A stretch of DNA of 64,000 bases from Caulobacter sp. Root655 (GTDB taxonomy: Bacteria; Pseudomonadota; Alphaproteobacteria; Caulobacterales; Caulobacteraceae): contig NZ_LMHC01000012.1 of the NCBI RefSeq assembly GCF_001427665.1, positions 125,223 through 189,222 of the forward strand, read 5' to 3'. Below are positions 48,770 through 59,132 of this stretch, in pieces. Positions within the stretch are counted from its first letter, which is position 1, and each line of letters starts with the position of its first letter. The position numbers were made by a program, and so were the translations under genes. The notes beneath the pieces were generated by a model. It was given only the letters and a program-made list of their open reading frames with translations. It was not told the origin of the DNA and made no database searches.

Positions 48770-50112
48770 CGGGCCAGCACCTTGGTCAGGGTCTTCGCGA
48801 AGATGGTGATGTCGAGGTCCGGGGTGGTCTCGGTGGCGGCGACCAGCAGGACGTCGTCGAGGCCCGCGCCAGGCTCCAGCCGCGAGAACGGTACGCCGGC
48901 GATGACGCCGTTGGCGGCCAGGGTCTCGACCACCTCGGCGGCGTTGACCGGCAGGCGGATCGCGAACTCGTTGAAGAACCTGGGGGTCAGGATCTCGACG
49001 CCCGGCACCGCCGCCAGGGCGTCACGCAAGGCCACGGCCTTCTGATGGTTGACCAGGGCCAGCCGGCGCAGGCCCTTCTCGCCCAGCAGGCTCATGTGGA
49101 TGCTGAAGGCCAGGGCGCACAGGCCGCTGTTGGTGCAGATGTTCGAGGTCGCCTTGTCGCGGCGGATGTGCTGCTCGCGGGTCGACAGGGTCAGGACGAA
49201 GCCGCGCTTGCCGTCGGCGTCGACGGTCTCGCCGCACAGCCGGCCCGGGGCCTGGCGAACGTATTTTTCCTTGCAGGCGAACAGGCCGACATAGGGGCCG
49301 CCATAGTTCAGGCCGTTGCCGATCGACTGACCCTCGGCCACCACGATGTCGGCGCCCATTTCGCCGGGCGACTTCAGCAGGCCAAAGGACACCGCCTCGG
49401 TGGTCACCACGATCAGCAGCGCGCCGGCCGCCTGGGCCGCCTGGGCGATCTTCGTGACGTCGGTGGCGGTGCCGAACACGTTGGGGGTCTGGACCACGAC
49501 GCAGGCGGTGTCGGCGTCGATGGCGGCGATCACCGCGTCCTCGGCGTCGATGGCGGCCGCCAGGCGCTCGGTGGCGACGCCGGCCGCGTGGGCCAGGGTC
49601 TCGACCGTGCCGACATAGTGCGGGTGCACGCCGCCCGACAGCACCGCCTTGCCCCGGCGGGTGACGCGGGTGGCCATCATCACCGCCTCGGCGGTGGCGG
49701 TAGAGCCGTCATAGAGCGAGGCGTTGGCCACTTCCATGCCGGTCAGGGCCGCGACCTGGGTCTGGAACTCGAACAGCACCTGCAGCGTGCCCTGGGCGAT
49801 CTCGGGCTGGTAGGGCGTGTAGCTGGTCAGGAACTCCGACCGCTGGATGATGTGGTCGACCGTGGCCGGCACATGGTGGCGATAGGCCCCCGCCCCCACG
49901 AAGAACGGGCCTTCCGAGGCCGAGCGGTTGCGGCGCGACAAGGCCAGCATCTCGCGCTCGACCTCCAGCTCGCCGGCATGCAGCGGCAGGTCGACCACGC
50001 CCGCGCGGCGGGCGACGGCGGGCACGTCGACGAACAGCTCGTCGATCGACTCCGCGCCGATGACGCCGAGCATGTCGGCGCGATCCTGGGGTGTGAGGGG
50101 GAGGTAGCGCAT
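48766..50112 (-). CDS. gcvPA: Glycine dehydrogenase (decarboxylating) subunit 1
   Basis: 448 aa. [59 protein letters not shown] and ALSLYDG-type motifs are typical of the alpha subunit of the split P-protein. It forms an alpha2-beta2 complex with GcvPB. The ATG with AGGTGATC upstream is preferred over a GTG 9 nt earlier. A REP element separates it from gcvH. Confidence 0.93.
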   Translation of the reverse strand: MRYLPLTPQDRADMLGVIGAESIDELFVDVPAVARRAGVVDLPLHAGELEVEREMLALSRRNRSASEGPFFVGAGAYRHHVPATVDHIIQRSEFLTSYTPYQPEIAQGTLQVLFEFQTQVAALTGMEVANASLYDGSTATAEAVMMATRVTRRGKAVLSGGVHPHYVGTVETLAHAAGVATERLAAAIDAEDAVIAAIDADTACVVVQTPNVFGTATDVTKIAQAAQAAGALLIVVTTEAVSFGLLKSPGEMGADIVVAEGQSIGNGLNYGGPYVGLFACKEKYVRQAPGRLCGETVDADGKRGFVLTLSTREQHIRRDKATSNICTNSGLCALAFSIHMSLLGEKGLRRLALVNHQKAVALRDALAAVPGVEILTPRFFNEFAIRLPVNAAEVVETLAANGVIAGVPFSRLEPGAGLDDVLLVAATETTPDLDITIFAKTLTKVLAR

Positions 50113-50128
50113 TGAGATCACCTAGGTC

Positions 50129-50241
50129 TGTCATCCCGGCCGAACCCCGGCGAAAGCCGGGGGAAGAGCCGGGACCGCCGGAAGCGCATGCGCTCTGGGT
50201 CGGTCCCGGATCGGCGCGCTGCGCGCTTGTCCGGGATGACA
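50129..50241. repeat. REP-like inverted repeat inside the gcv operon
   Basis: GTCATCCCGGCCGAACCCCG on the left and GCTTGTCCGGGATGAC on the right, with inner GAGCCGGGACCG / CGGTCCCGGAT. It is located between gcvH and gcvPA, so it could weaken read-through or stabilise the upstream mRNA, giving more GcvT/GcvH than GcvP. Confidence 0.9.
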
Positions 50242-50247
50242 AGGAAA

Positions 50248-50613
50248 TTACAGGGTCGAGAGGAACGCTTCGTAGGCCGTGCGGTCCATCAGGGCGTCGA
50301 GCTCGGCGGGGTTGCTCAGCTTGATCTTGGCGAACCAGCCGCCGGCTTCCGGCACGGCGTTGACGGTCTCGGGGGCGTCCGACAGCTGGCCGTTGGCCTC
50401 GACCACCTCGCCCGACACCGGGGCGTAGACATCGGAGGCGGCCTTGACGCTCTCGACCACCGCCAGGCCTTCGCCCTGCTTCACGGTCTTGCCGACTTCG
50501 GGAACTTCGACGAACACCACGTCGCCCAGTTGCTCGGCGGCGTAGCCGGTGACGCCCACGGTGGCGATATCACCCTCGACTTCAACCCACTCGTGATCCT
50601 TGGTGAACTTCAT
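50248..50613 (-). CDS. gcvH: Glycine cleavage system H protein
   Basis: 121 aa. Lipoyl-lysine motif [20 protein letters not shown] near 60-80; full length. The lipoyl arm shuttles the aminomethyl intermediate between P, T and L proteins. Cotranscribed with gcvT (24-nt gap). Confidence 0.95.
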   Translation of the reverse strand: MKFTKDHEWVEVEGDIATVGVTGYAAEQLGDVVFVEVPEVGKTVKQGEGLAVVESVKAASDVYAPVSGEVVEANGQLSDAPETVNAVPEAGGWFAKIKLSNPAELDALMDRTAYEAFLSTL

Positions 50614-50637
50614 GGTCTGGCCCTCTTTGGTCTGGAT

Positions 50638-51750
50638 CTAGATCTTGCGCACGTAGCGGGTGGGAACGAACGGCGAGGCCACGACCTCGGCCGCCTGCGG
50701 CTTGCCGCGAACGATGACCTTCAACTTCGTTCCGATCACGGCCAGGGCCGGGGGCGCGAAGCCGATGGCGATGGCGCCGCCGTAGCTGGGGCCGAAGCCG
50801 CCGCTGGTGACCACGCCGACCACGGCGCCGGTCTCGTCTGCGATCTCCGCGCCCTCACGGGCCGGGGCGCCTTCCAGCACCTTCAGATTGACCCGCACGC
50901 GCTTGAGGTCGCCGGCCAGCTCCTTGCCGATGCGGTCGGCGCCCAGATAGTCGCCAGCCTCGCGGCGCGACTTGCCGATGGCGAAGTTCATGCCGGCCTC
51001 GATCGGCGAGACGGTCTCGTCCATGTCGTGGCCGTAGAGCGGCAGGCCGGCCTCCAGGCGCAGGCTGTCGCGGGCCCCCAGGCCGATCGGCTTGACGCGT
51101 TCATCGGCCAGCAGGGTGTTCCAGATCCGCTCGGCGTCGGTTGCCGGGACCGAGATCTCGTAGCCGTCCTCGCCGGTATAGCCCGAGCGCGAGATGATCG
51201 CGTCGACGCCGAATGCGGAGAGCGCGACCGTATCCATGAACACCATGCTGGCGGCTTGCGGCACGTGGGCGGCCAGCACGGCGGCGGCCTCTGGGCCCTG
51301 CAACGCCAGCAGCGCGCGGTTCTCCAGGCGCTCGACGGTCGCCTCGCCCGCCAGGACCTTGGCGATGATCGCGTAGTCGTTGTCCTTGCAGGCCCCGTTG
51401 ACCACCACGAACAGGCCGTCGTCGTCGGGCCGCGCGGTCATCAGATCGTCGATCACCCCGCCTTGCGCGTTCAGCAGCACCGCGTAGCGCTGCTTGCCGG
51501 GCTTGAGGCCCTGGTAGTCGGCCGAGACCAGCTTCTCGAAGCTCTTGGCCGGGTTGTCGCCGCGCAAGCGCGCCTGGCCCATGTGCGAGACGTCGAACAG
51601 GCCCGCGTGCTCGCGGGTCCACAGGTGCTCCTTCAGCACCCCGTCCTTGTACTGCACCGGCATGGAATAGCCGGCGAACGGGACCATGCGGGCGCCGGCG
51701 GCGACGTGCGCGTCGTACAGGGGCGTCTTCTTGAGGTCTTGGTCGGACAC
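50638..51750 (-). CDS. gcvT: Aminomethyltransferase (glycine cleavage T protein)
   Basis: 370 aa from a GTG. LKKTPLYDAHVAAGARMVPFAGYSMPVQY, SHMGQARLRG, SRSGYTGEDGYEI and the closing VVASPFVPTRYVRKI mark GcvT. It releases ammonia and transfers the methylene group to tetrahydrofolate. First gene of the operon, under the glycine riboswitch. Confidence 0.94.
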   Translation of the reverse strand: MSDQDLKKTPLYDAHVAAGARMVPFAGYSMPVQYKDGVLKEHLWTREHAGLFDVSHMGQARLRGDNPAKSFEKLVSADYQGLKPGKQRYAVLLNAQGGVIDDLMTARPDDDGLFVVVNGACKDNDYAIIAKVLAGEATVERLENRALLALQGPEAAAVLAAHVPQAASMVFMDTVALSAFGVDAIISRSGYTGEDGYEISVPATDAERIWNTLLADERVKPIGLGARDSLRLEAGLPLYGHDMDETVSPIEAGMNFAIGKSRREAGDYLGADRIGKELAGDLKRVRVNLKVLEGAPAREGAEIADETGAVVGVVTSGGFGPSYGGAIAIGFAPPALAVIGTKLKVIVRGKPQAAEVVASPFVPTRYVRKI

Positions 51751-51794
51751 GCTTTGGGCTCCAATCGGGGTCGGCGACGCCGCCCGGCTTTCGC

Positions 51795-52000
51795 CAGGTG
51801 GTCTCGCCCCCGCTGTCCCTTTGACCTGAGAGATTTCGGCCGGACTAGTCCGGCCTTGCTCCTTCGGCGGGCATCTCTCCCTTCTTGGGAAATCTGCCTC
51901 TTTCCAGCGTTCCTAAACCCGCGCGGTCCTTTTGCCTGAGCGTTTCCGGGGCGGTTGCGCCTTCGGCCTCGGGACCAGAATCCCGATGTCTCCCGCGAGG
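51795..52000 (-). promoter_or_regulatory. Tandem glycine riboswitch
   Basis: Two aptamers in the gcvT leader. On the minus strand, aptamer 1 (about 52000-51905) has CGGGAGACATCGGG, the CCGAAGGCGCAACC core and CGCTCAGGCAAAAGGACC; aptamer 2 (about 51897-51800) has GGGAGAGATGCCC, CGCCGAAGGAGCAAG, a CCGGACTAGTCCGG hairpin and TCTCAGGTCAAAGGGACAG. These are the conserved glycine-riboswitch cores. Glycine binding normally turns the gcv operon on. Confidence 0.93.
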
Positions 52001-52093
52001 GTCGAGGCGTGTTTGGGCGAGGGGGCCGCGGGAGTCAACTGCGCGCGTGCGAGGCCGCCCCAGGGTTGCGAACATTCCAAGAACATAGTCAAA

Positions 52094-52120
52094 CTTGAGG
52101 TCGCAAATTGCGACCTCAAG
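52094..52120. promoter_or_regulatory. Palindrome just before the ORF6N gene
   Basis: Inverted repeat: arms CTTGAGGTCGCAA (52094-52106) and TTGCGACCTCAAG (52108-52120), 1-nt spacer. It ends 8 nt before the ATG, so it overlaps the translation initiation region. Either a repressor bound to DNA here or the RNA hairpin would block the gene. A matching palindrome lies in the coding sequence at 52327-52351. Confidence 0.8.
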
Positions 52121-52128
52121 GGACGGCC

Positions 52129-52938
52129 ATGACCCTGGCATACTCGCTTGCTGAATCCGCTGCGCCGCTTGAGGTTCGTGACATCCGGGGCCAGTTCGTG
52201 GTCCTGGACGCCGACCTAGCCCGACTGTTCCAGGTCGAGACCCGCAGCCTCAATCAACAAGTCCACCGCAACCTCGACAAGTTCGAAAGTTTCGCTTTCC
52301 GGCTAACCGGAGAAGAGGTCGCGGCTTTGACATCACAAAATGTGATGTCAAACGAAGGTCGTGGCGGCCGCCGCCATCTGCCCTACGCCTTTACCGAGCA
52401 CGGCGTGGTCATGGCGGCGACGGTGGTAAAGTCCGAGACCGCTATCGCCGCCTCCCGCTTCATCATCAAGGTGTTCGTCGAGGCGCGCCGCAAGACACTG
52501 GTCTCGGACGGCGCGAACCTCCCGTCGCTGATCGATGCTCGAGGACTGTTGCCGCTCGTGAACGAGGCCCGCACCGGGCTGATGGGCAAGCTCAACGGCG
52601 CCCTGGGCCGGGTGCTCGACGCCATCGCCGACCCCGAGGCCCAGACCACGGTCCGCGACGAAGCCCACGCCATCGCCGCCGAGGGCCTGCGCAGCATCAA
52701 GGAATATCTGAAACGGGCCGGCGTCCAGAACGAGAAGACCCTGGCCGAGGTGCGCAAGCTGTTGGCGGAGGCCGACGCCCTGGAGGCCGAAACGGCCCAG
52801 AAGCGCACCGAGAACCAACATCGCCAGCTGGCGCTGCTGGCCAAGCAGCTGCGCCTGGTGCTGGTGGCCCAGCAGTATCTGGAAACCGGCGGGGTCGAAG
52901 GCCTGCTGGCGACGCTCAAGGATCTCGAGCGCCCCTAG
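52129..52938 (+). CDS. ORF6N-domain DNA-binding protein
   Basis: 269 aa. ORF6N domain (about 13-100: IRGQFVVLDADLARLFQVET, LNQQVHRNLDKFE, GGRRHLPYAFTEHG) as in phage and virus-derived regulators. A helical C-terminal region (about 150-265) looks like coiled coil. It has neither phage neighbours nor an integrase. GC content matches the chromosome, so it is an old resident. Two related palindromes lie at its start and in its coding sequence, suggesting autoregulation. The ATG at 52129 follows GGGACGG. Confidence 0.82.
   Translation: MTLAYSLAESAAPLEVRDIRGQFVVLDADLARLFQVETRSLNQQVHRNLDKFESFAFRLTGEEVAALTSQNVMSNEGRGGRRHLPYAFTEHGVVMAATVVKSETAIAASRFIIKVFVEARRKTLVSDGANLPSLIDARGLLPLVNEARTGLMGKLNGALGRVLDAIADPEAQTTVRDEAHAIAAEGLRSIKEYLKRAGVQNEKTLAEVRKLLAEADALEAETAQKRTENQHRQLALLAKQLRLVLVAQQYLETGGVEGLLATLKDLERP
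52327..52351. promoter_or_regulatory. Internal palindrome in the ORF6N gene
   Basis: 25-bp core: TTGACATCACA, 3-nt spacer, TGTGATGTCAA. One extra T/A pair extends it to 27 bp (52326-52352). It encodes LTSQNVMSN. It shares 18 of 25 positions with the palindrome at 52095-52119, and the three changed pairs keep their symmetry. Confidence 0.75.
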
Positions 52939-52942
52939 CGGC

Positions 52943-54784
52943 CTACATCCGTTCCGGCGCTTCGATGCCCAGCAAGGTCAGGGCCAGTTCCAGCTGCCGC
53001 AGCGCGGCCTCGGCCAGGCCCAGGCGCGAGGCCCGAACGGCCGGGTCGTCGGCGCCGAGGATCGGGCAGGCGGCATAGAACCGCGAGAAGGTCTGGGCCA
53101 GCTTGTAGGCGTGCTCGGCCACGAAGTTGGGGGCCTTCTTGTCGTAAGCCTCGGCCAGCGCGCCCTCGAAGCCGTCGAGCAGCAGGGTCAGGTCCCGCTC
53201 GGCCGGTTCGGCGACGGTGATCGGGCCCGAGACGACGTTCTGCTCGGCGGCCTTGCGCAGGATGCTCTTGATGCGCACCGACTGGTACAGCAGGTACGGC
53301 CCGGTCTTGCCCTCGAAGCTGGTGAAGCGGTCGAGGTCGAAGACGTAGGAGGTGCCGCGGAAGTTCTGCAGGTCGGCGAACTTCAGGGCCGCGACCCCGA
53401 CCTTCTGGGCGATGTCCTCGAACACCTCGGGCGCCAGGTCGGAGCCGAGGCCGGCTTCGCGCAGGCGCTCGCGGGCCTTCTCGCGGGCCATCTCGATCAG
53501 GTCGTGCAGCTTGAGCACGCCGCCGGCCCGGGTCTTGAACGGCTTGCCGTCGCTGCCGTTCATGGTGCCGAAGCCGATGTGCTCCAGCGAGCCCGGCTCG
53601 GCGTAGCCAGCCAGGTAGGCAGCGCGGAACACCTGCTCGAAGTGGTCGGCCTGGCGCTGGTCGACGCAATAGAGGATCAGGTGCGGATCGAACGACTTGC
53701 GGCGGTCCAGGATGGTGGCCAGGTCGGTCGTGCCGTACATGGCCGAACCTTCCGACGACACCACCAGCAGCGGGTCGGGGCTTTCGACCTCGACCACCGA
53801 ACCGTCGGGCAGCTTCTTCTTCTTGGTCTCGCCGGGGCGGGCCACGCGGACGATGCGAGCGCCCTGGTCGTCGACCAGCAGGCCCTTGACCTCCAGCTGG
53901 CGGACCATCGGGGCGATCAGGTCCTGCACGTCGCTCTCGCCCTTCCAGAGGTCGAAATCGACGCCCAGGGCGTGGAACTCGCGCTCCAGAGCCACGCGGC
54001 TGATGGTCACGAAGTGGCGCCACAGCAGGCGGTAGCCGAAGCGGCCGTTCTGCAGCTCGGCGGTCGCCTTGCGGGCCCGCTCCTTGAATTCGGGGTCGTC
54101 CTTCTGGCGCTGCGAGGCCAGGGGATAGAGGCGGTCGAGGTCTTCCAGGCTGACGCGCGAGGCGAACTCGCCCATCACCGTGGCCTCGTCGGCCTTGGAG
54201 AAGTCGCGCGGCGCCTCGACCAGGCGGTCCAGCAGGGCGCGGATGAAGGCGTCCTCGTCCATGATGGCGCTGATCAGCAGGCCCATCTGGAAACCCCAGT
54301 CGCCGAAGTGGGCGTCGCCCACCACGTCGTCGCCGCGGAACCGGTACAGGCGCTTGACCGACTCGCCGATGATCGAGGCGCGCAGATGGCCCACGTGCAT
54401 CGGCTTGGCGACGTTGGGGCCGGCATAGTCGATCAGCACCCGGCGCGGCTGGGCCAGGGGCTCGGCCCCGGCGCGCGGATCGGCGGCGATCTCGCGGGCC
54501 CGGGTCGACAGAGCGCCCGAGCTGACGCGCATGTTGATGAAGCCGACGCCGGCGATCTCGACCGAGGCCAGGCGCGGGTCGGTCTTGAGGATGTCGACCA
54601 CCTGGACGGCGATCTCGCGCGGATTGCGCTTGGCGCTCTTGGCGGCCGCCAGGGCGCCGTTGCACTGGAAATCGGCCAGGTCGGGACGATCGGACGCGGT
54701 GACGCGCCCGAAGTCGGGGGACAATCCGGCGGCCTGGAAAGCGGCCGCGGCCGCCTCGCTCAGGGACCGCTTCAAATCAATCAT
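52943..54784 (-). CDS. argS: Arginyl-tRNA synthetase
   Basis: 613 aa class I synthetase. [19 protein letters not shown] carries the HIGH motif as HVGH (130-133). It has an Arg-tRNA-synthetase N-terminal domain (about 1-85) and a DALR anticodon-binding C-terminus (about 490-613). [14 protein letters not shown] replaces a canonical KMSKS, as is common for ArgS. It charges tRNA-Arg. The start overlaps the stop of the next upstream gene by 4 nt. Confidence 0.95.
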   Translation of the reverse strand: MIDLKRSLSEAAAAAFQAAGLSPDFGRVTASDRPDLADFQCNGALAAAKSAKRNPREIAVQVVDILKTDPRLASVEIAGVGFINMRVSSGALSTRAREIAADPRAGAEPLAQPRRVLIDYAGPNVAKPMHVGHLRASIIGESVKRLYRFRGDDVVGDAHFGDWGFQMGLLISAIMDEDAFIRALLDRLVEAPRDFSKADEATVMGEFASRVSLEDLDRLYPLASQRQKDDPEFKERARKATAELQNGRFGYRLLWRHFVTISRVALEREFHALGVDFDLWKGESDVQDLIAPMVRQLEVKGLLVDDQGARIVRVARPGETKKKKLPDGSVVEVESPDPLLVVSSEGSAMYGTTDLATILDRRKSFDPHLILYCVDQRQADHFEQVFRAAYLAGYAEPGSLEHIGFGTMNGSDGKPFKTRAGGVLKLHDLIEMAREKARERLREAGLGSDLAPEVFEDIAQKVGVAALKFADLQNFRGTSYVFDLDRFTSFEGKTGPYLLYQSVRIKSILRKAAEQNVVSGPITVAEPAERDLTLLLDGFEGALAEAYDKKAPNFVAEHAYKLAQTFSRFYAACPILGADDPAVRASRLGLAEAALRQLELALTLLGIEAPERM

Positions 54785-55494
54785 GGTTTGGTCGGGACCT
54801 GGGTCTGCTGGCCTTGGGCCTGTTGGGTCTGACCGGCATTGACCCGGAAGCGCTTGCCGTCACGATTGAAGGCGGCCATTTCCGGGGTCACGTCGAAGCC
54901 GATCAGCACTTCGAAATTGGAGCCGCTGACCTTTTCGTCGGCGCGCGGGATGGTGATGGTCTTCAGGACTTCGGTGGCGTAGACGCGATCCTGGCCGGAG
55001 GCGAAGTTGACCGGCAGGTCGAAATATTCCTTGGCCAGGACGTCCTTGTTGCGCTCGGTCACCGCCACCCAATAGCGATAGATCTTGCGGTTGTCGGTGG
55101 CCTGCGGGCCGCGGCCCAGCTCGAACAGCATCTCGACCTGCATCTTGATGGGGTCGTTGCTCTTGTAGGCGCAGCCCGACGACAGGCCCTGGATCTCGCC
55201 GGTATAGGCGGTCGAGGCGGCCGATTCCTTGCCGTCCTTGAACTCGATGTAGCGGCTGGCGTCGTACAGCACCTTCACATAGGGGCACGGGCCGGCGTTG
55301 CGCAGCTGGGCCAGCGGGGCCTTGGGCTGATTCCACTCGTCGTCGCGCTTCTTCTTCTTGCCGGCCTGGTCGTCGTCGCCGCCGCCGCCCTGGTCCTGGC
55401 CGGGCCGACGCTGCTGCGCGTGGACGGTCGTCGCCGTGGCGGCGATCGAGAGGGCCATCAGGGCGCTGAGGGCGACGGAGAGCTTGCGGCGCAT
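54781..55494 (-). CDS. Exported hypothetical protein
   Basis: 237 aa. Signal peptide [20 protein letters not shown] ends about HAQ; a low-complexity Gln/Gly/Asp/Lys region follows (about 27-55), then a folded domain with two Cys ([21 protein letters not shown]), and a Gln-rich tail. It overlaps argS by 4 nt (ATGA), so the two are cotranscribed. Conserved-looking but I do not recognise a family. Confidence 0.75.
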   Translation of the reverse strand: MRRKLSVALSALMALSIAATATTVHAQQRRPGQDQGGGGDDDQAGKKKKRDDEWNQPKAPLAQLRNAGPCPYVKVLYDASRYIEFKDGKESAASTAYTGEIQGLSSGCAYKSNDPIKMQVEMLFELGRGPQATDNRKIYRYWVAVTERNKDVLAKEYFDLPVNFASGQDRVYATEVLKTITIPRADEKVSGSNFEVLIGFDVTPEMAAFNRDGKRFRVNAGQTQQAQGQQTQVPTKP

Positions 55495-55645
55495 GAAACG
55501 TCCGGTCCGAAAATGAAGAGCCTGTATGGGAAGTCCCCATCGGCGTCATGGAGCCTGATAAAGGCATATGCGTGACGTCGCAATGTGCAGCGGAGTTCTG
55601 GGCCGACGCTGGCGCGAAAGGCGCGGAACCCTTAGGTTCAGCGGC

Positions 55646-56617
55646 ATGAACGCCCATACGCCGATCCCGCCCCTTGGCCGCCCTCCCCTCCGTGTCGTCC
55701 TGGCCAGCCCGCGCGGCTTCTGCGCCGGGGTCGACCGGGCGATCCAGATCGTCGAACGGACGATCGAGAAGTTCGGCGCGCCGGTCTATGTCCGCCACGA
55801 GATCGTCCACAACCGCCACGTGGTCGACCGTCTCAAGGCGCTGGGCGCGGTGTTCATCGAGGAACTGGACGAGGCCCCGACCGACCGCCCCGTGGTGTTC
55901 TCGGCCCACGGCGTGCCCAAGTCGGTGCCGGCCAGCGCCAAGGCCCGCGAGATGGTCTATCTGGACGCCACCTGCCCGCTGGTCTCCAAGGTCCATGTCG
56001 AGGCCCAGAAGCATTTCGACGCCGGGCGCGAGATCGTGCTGATCGGCCACGCCGGCCATCCCGAGGTGGTCGGCACCATGGGCCAGCTGCCCGAGGGCAC
56101 GGTGACCCTGATCGAGGACATCGACGACGCCCGCGCCTGGGTCCCCAAGGACGCCGGCAACGTGGCCTTCCTGACCCAGACCACCCTGTCGGTCGACGAC
56201 ACCGCCGAGATGGTCAACCTGCTGAAGGAACGCTTCCCGGGCATCGCCGCCCCGCACAAGGAAGACATCTGCTACGCCACCACCAATCGCCAGGAGGCGG
56301 TGAAGATGCTGGCGGAAGCCTCGGACCTGATCCTGGTGGTCGGCTCGAAGAACTCGTCCAACTCGGTGCGGCTGATGGAGGTCGGCCGGCGGGCCGGCGC
56401 CAAGGACGCCCACCTGATCGACGACGCGCGCGGCATCGACTGGTCGTGGTTCTCGGGCGTCGCCAGCGTCGGCGTCACCGCCGGCGCCTCGGCCCCGGAA
56501 GACCTGGTGCAGGGCGTCCTCGACGCCATCGCCGGCCGCTACGAAGTGACCGTCGACGAACTGATCGAGGCTCGCGAGACGGTGACCTTCAAGCTGCCGC
56601 GACTGCTGACGACGTAA
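55646..56617 (+). CDS. ispH: 4-Hydroxy-3-methylbut-2-enyl diphosphate reductase
   Basis: 323 aa. Three Fe-S cluster Cys are visible in [24 protein letters not shown] and [23 protein letters not shown] and the catalytic [10 protein letters not shown] are present. Last step of the MEP isoprenoid pathway, giving IPP and DMAPP. The start at [10 protein letters not shown] avoids a 26-residue extension of poor codon sense. Leads a run with thrB and rnhA. Confidence 0.95.
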   Translation: MNAHTPIPPLGRPPLRVVLASPRGFCAGVDRAIQIVERTIEKFGAPVYVRHEIVHNRHVVDRLKALGAVFIEELDEAPTDRPVVFSAHGVPKSVPASAKAREMVYLDATCPLVSKVHVEAQKHFDAGREIVLIGHAGHPEVVGTMGQLPEGTVTLIEDIDDARAWVPKDAGNVAFLTQTTLSVDDTAEMVNLLKERFPGIAAPHKEDICYATTNRQEAVKMLAEASDLILVVGSKNSSNSVRLMEVGRRAGAKDAHLIDDARGIDWSWFSGVASVGVTAGASAPEDLVQGVLDAIAGRYEVTVDELIEARETVTFKLPRLLTT

Positions 56618-56661
56618 CGGCGGCACTTGACCGCCAGCGCCGCCTCCCCCATCCCCGCCCC

Positions 56662-57624
56662 ATGGCCGTCTATACCGACATCACCGACGACGAACTCGCC
56701 GCCTTCCTGGGCGACTACGACCTGGGCCAGGCCCTGGCGTTCAAAGGCATCGCCGAGGGGGTGGAAAACTCCAACTTCCTGCTGGAAACCGAAGCCGGGC
56801 GCTACATCCTCACGGTCTACGAGCGGCGCGCCAAGCCCGAGGACCTGCCCTATTTCCTCAACCTGCTGACCTGGCTGGCCGATCGCGGCTATCCCAGCGC
56901 CAAGCCGATCGCCGACCGTTCGGGCGCGACGCTGAAGACCCTGCGCGGCAAGCCCGCCGCCCTGGTCGAGTTCCTGCCCGGCCTCTCGGCCCGCCGCCCC
57001 ACCGTCGCCCACTGCCGCGAGGCCGGCGAGGGCCTGGCCTGGCTGCACCTGGCCGGCGAAGGCTATCCCGCCCGCCGCGCCAACGACCTGGGCCAACCGC
57101 ACTGGGCCCCGCTGTTTTCCAGGCACCGCAAGGACGCCGACGGCCTGAAGCCCGGCCTGGCCGCGACCATCGACAAGGACCTGGCCGAGCTGGCCCTGGC
57201 CTGGCCGCGCGGCCTGCCGTCGGGGGTGATCCACGCCGACTATTTCCCCGACAACGTGTTCTTCAAGCCGGACGGCAAGTTCGCCGCCGCCATCGACTTC
57301 TACTTCGCCTGCGACGACGCCTTCGCCTACGATATCGCCGTGACCCTGAACGCCTGGTGTTTCGAGGCCGACGGCAGCTTCAACGTCACCGCCGCCCGGG
57401 CCCTGATCGCCGGCTACGAGCGCCGGCGGCCGCTGAGCCCGGCCGAGCGCGAGGCCATCCCGATCCTGGCGCGCGGGGCGGCCATGCGTTTCTTCCTGAC
57501 CCGCCTGGCCGACTGGGGCTCGACCCCGGCCGGGGCCCTGGTCAGGCCGAAGGACCCGCTGGAATACGAGCGCAAGCTGGCCGTCCACCGCGAGGGCCTC
57601 AGCCTGTTCGGAGCCGGCGCGTGA
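56662..57624 (+). CDS. thrB: Homoserine kinase (APH-type)
   Basis: 320 aa aminoglycoside-phosphotransferase-fold enzyme. [42 protein letters not shown], catalytic [14 protein letters not shown] and [10 protein letters not shown] are typical of alphaproteobacterial ThrB. It phosphorylates homoserine in threonine synthesis. It overlaps rnhA by 4 nt (GTGA). Confidence 0.93.
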   Translation: MAVYTDITDDELAAFLGDYDLGQALAFKGIAEGVENSNFLLETEAGRYILTVYERRAKPEDLPYFLNLLTWLADRGYPSAKPIADRSGATLKTLRGKPAALVEFLPGLSARRPTVAHCREAGEGLAWLHLAGEGYPARRANDLGQPHWAPLFSRHRKDADGLKPGLAATIDKDLAELALAWPRGLPSGVIHADYFPDNVFFKPDGKFAAAIDFYFACDDAFAYDIAVTLNAWCFEADGSFNVTAARALIAGYERRRPLSPAEREAIPILARGAAMRFFLTRLADWGSTPAGALVRPKDPLEYERKLAVHREGLSLFGAGA

Positions 57625-58070
57625 CCCCCAAGCTGGTGATCTATACCGACGGCGCCTGCCGGGGGAATCCCGGCCCCGGCGGCTGGGGCGCCCTGCTGAT
57701 GTACGGCGACAAGAAGAAGGAGCTGTGCGGCGGCGACCTGGCGACCACCAACAACCGCATGGAGTTGATGGGCGCCATCCAGGCCCTGGAAGCGCTGAAC
57801 AAGCCGACCAAGGCCGAGCTGCACACCGACAGCCAGTACGTGATGAAGGGCGTCACCCAGTGGATCCACGGCTGGAAGGCCAAGGGCTGGAAGACCGCCG
57901 ACAAGAGCCCGGTCAAGAACGTCGACCTGTGGCAGCGCCTGGACGCCGCCCGCGCCAGGCACGACGTCGACTGGCGCTGGGTCAAGGGCCACGCCGGCCA
58001 TGTCCACAACGAACGCGCCGACGAGCTGGCGCGGCTGGGGATGCTGAAGACGCTGGGCGAGAAGCCCTAG
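57621..58070 (+). CDS. rnhA: Ribonuclease HI
   Basis: 149 aa from a GTG. Catalytic acidic residues lie in [41 protein letters not shown] and [11 protein letters not shown]. It cuts the RNA strand of RNA-DNA hybrids. It overlaps the thrB stop. With rnhB at 29.5 kb, both RNase H types are in this window. Confidence 0.95.
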   Translation: MTPKLVIYTDGACRGNPGPGGWGALLMYGDKKKELCGGDLATTNNRMELMGAIQALEALNKPTKAELHTDSQYVMKGVTQWIHGWKAKGWKTADKSPVKNVDLWQRLDAARARHDVDWRWVKGHAGHVHNERADELARLGMLKTLGEKP

Positions 58071-58173
58071 AGCGTTTCCCGACCTGATTGCATCAGGCCG
58101 GGCGCTCTAGTCTTTTGTTTTGACGCGTTTTCTTCACGCGAACCGGTATCCACTTCGCTTGAAAACGCACTAG
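58071..58173. repeat. 'AGAGCGTTT' intergenic repeat
   Basis: An inner inverted pair (AGAGCG...CGACCTGATTGCATCAGGCCGGGCGCTCT) next to ACGCGTTTTCTTCACGCGAAC, CGGTATCCACTTCGCTTG and AAAACGC. This is a repeat type often seen in Caulobacterales and relatives. It lies between rnhA and the convergent LysR gene. Confidence 0.7.
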
Positions 58174-59054
58174 GTTCCCTCGAACAGGTCCCGCCGCTCG
58201 GCCAGTCGCCGGTATATCTCGTCCAGGAAGGCCCGGATGCGTCCGGCGGTCGTCAGGTCGGGGTGGGTGAGCACCCACAGCTCCGTCGCCAGCTCGGCGA
58301 TCGGATCGCCTAGCCGCCGCAGACCGGGATCGAGGTCGCCGAGATAGCAGGGCAGGACGGCGCGCCCCAGGCCCGCGCGCGCCGCCTCGCGCAGGCTGAC
58401 CAGGCTGTTGCCGCGAAAGGTCGCCCTCGCCGACAGGCCGCGCTCGGCCATCCAGCGACTGAGCTTCAGCGCCGAAAGACTGTCGTCCGGCGCGACCCAG
58501 TCGCCCTCGCCCTGGCCGGTGTCGCCGGGCGCGCCATAGACGGCGAAGGCCAGGGCGCAGACCCGGCGGCCGGTCAGGGTCGGCGGCGGATCGAGCGCCG
58601 GGCGGATCGCCACGTCGGCCTCGCGCCGCGACAGGTCGGCCATGGCGTTGGAGACCCCGGCCTCGACGACGATCTCGGGATAGGCGCCGCGAAAGGCCGC
58701 CAGCATCGGCGGCAGGGGCCCGGCCATCAGGGTGTCGGTGGTGGCCAGCCGGACCGTTCCGGAGGGACGGCCCTCGCGGCCCTCGAGCGTGCGTCCCAGT
58801 TGCGTCAGTCGCGCCTCGATCGCTTCGGCCGCCTGGACCAGGGCCTCGCCGGCGGCGGAGGGCGCCAGGCCGGCCGACGTCCGCTCGAACAGCCGCACGC
58901 CCAGCCGGGCCTCGAGGCTCCTGAGCCGTCGAAACATCGTGGGATGGCTGACCCCGATCGTCCGCGCCGCGCCGGAGAGCGATCCGGCGCGAGCGATCGC
59001 CAGCGCCACCCGCAGGTCGTCCCAATCTGTTTGTTCAAAATTGAAATCAGGCAT
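58170..59054 (-). CDS. LysR family transcriptional regulator
   Basis: 294 aa. N-terminal winged helix (about 10-70: SLSGAARTIGVSHPTMFRRL, RSLEARLGVRLFERT) and a C-terminal substrate-binding domain (about 95-290). It is divergent from the azoreductase gene with a 78-bp gap, so it most likely controls azoR and the SMR gene, perhaps in response to an electrophile or quinone. The inducer is unknown. Confidence 0.9.
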   Translation of the reverse strand: MPDFNFEQTDWDDLRVALAIARAGSLSGAARTIGVSHPTMFRRLRSLEARLGVRLFERTSAGLAPSAAGEALVQAAEAIEARLTQLGRTLEGREGRPSGTVRLATTDTLMAGPLPPMLAAFRGAYPEIVVEAGVSNAMADLSRREADVAIRPALDPPPTLTGRRVCALAFAVYGAPGDTGQGEGDWVAPDDSLSALKLSRWMAERGLSARATFRGNSLVSLREAARAGLGRAVLPCYLGDLDPGLRRLGDPIAELATELWVLTHPDLTTAGRIRAFLDEIYRRLAERRDLFEGT

Positions 59055-59132
59055 TGCGATCCTGGCTATGGCGGAGATCGATTCTGAAATCCTTATAGGG
59101 CGCTCCGATCCCCGGCAACGGAGCCTCCCGCC

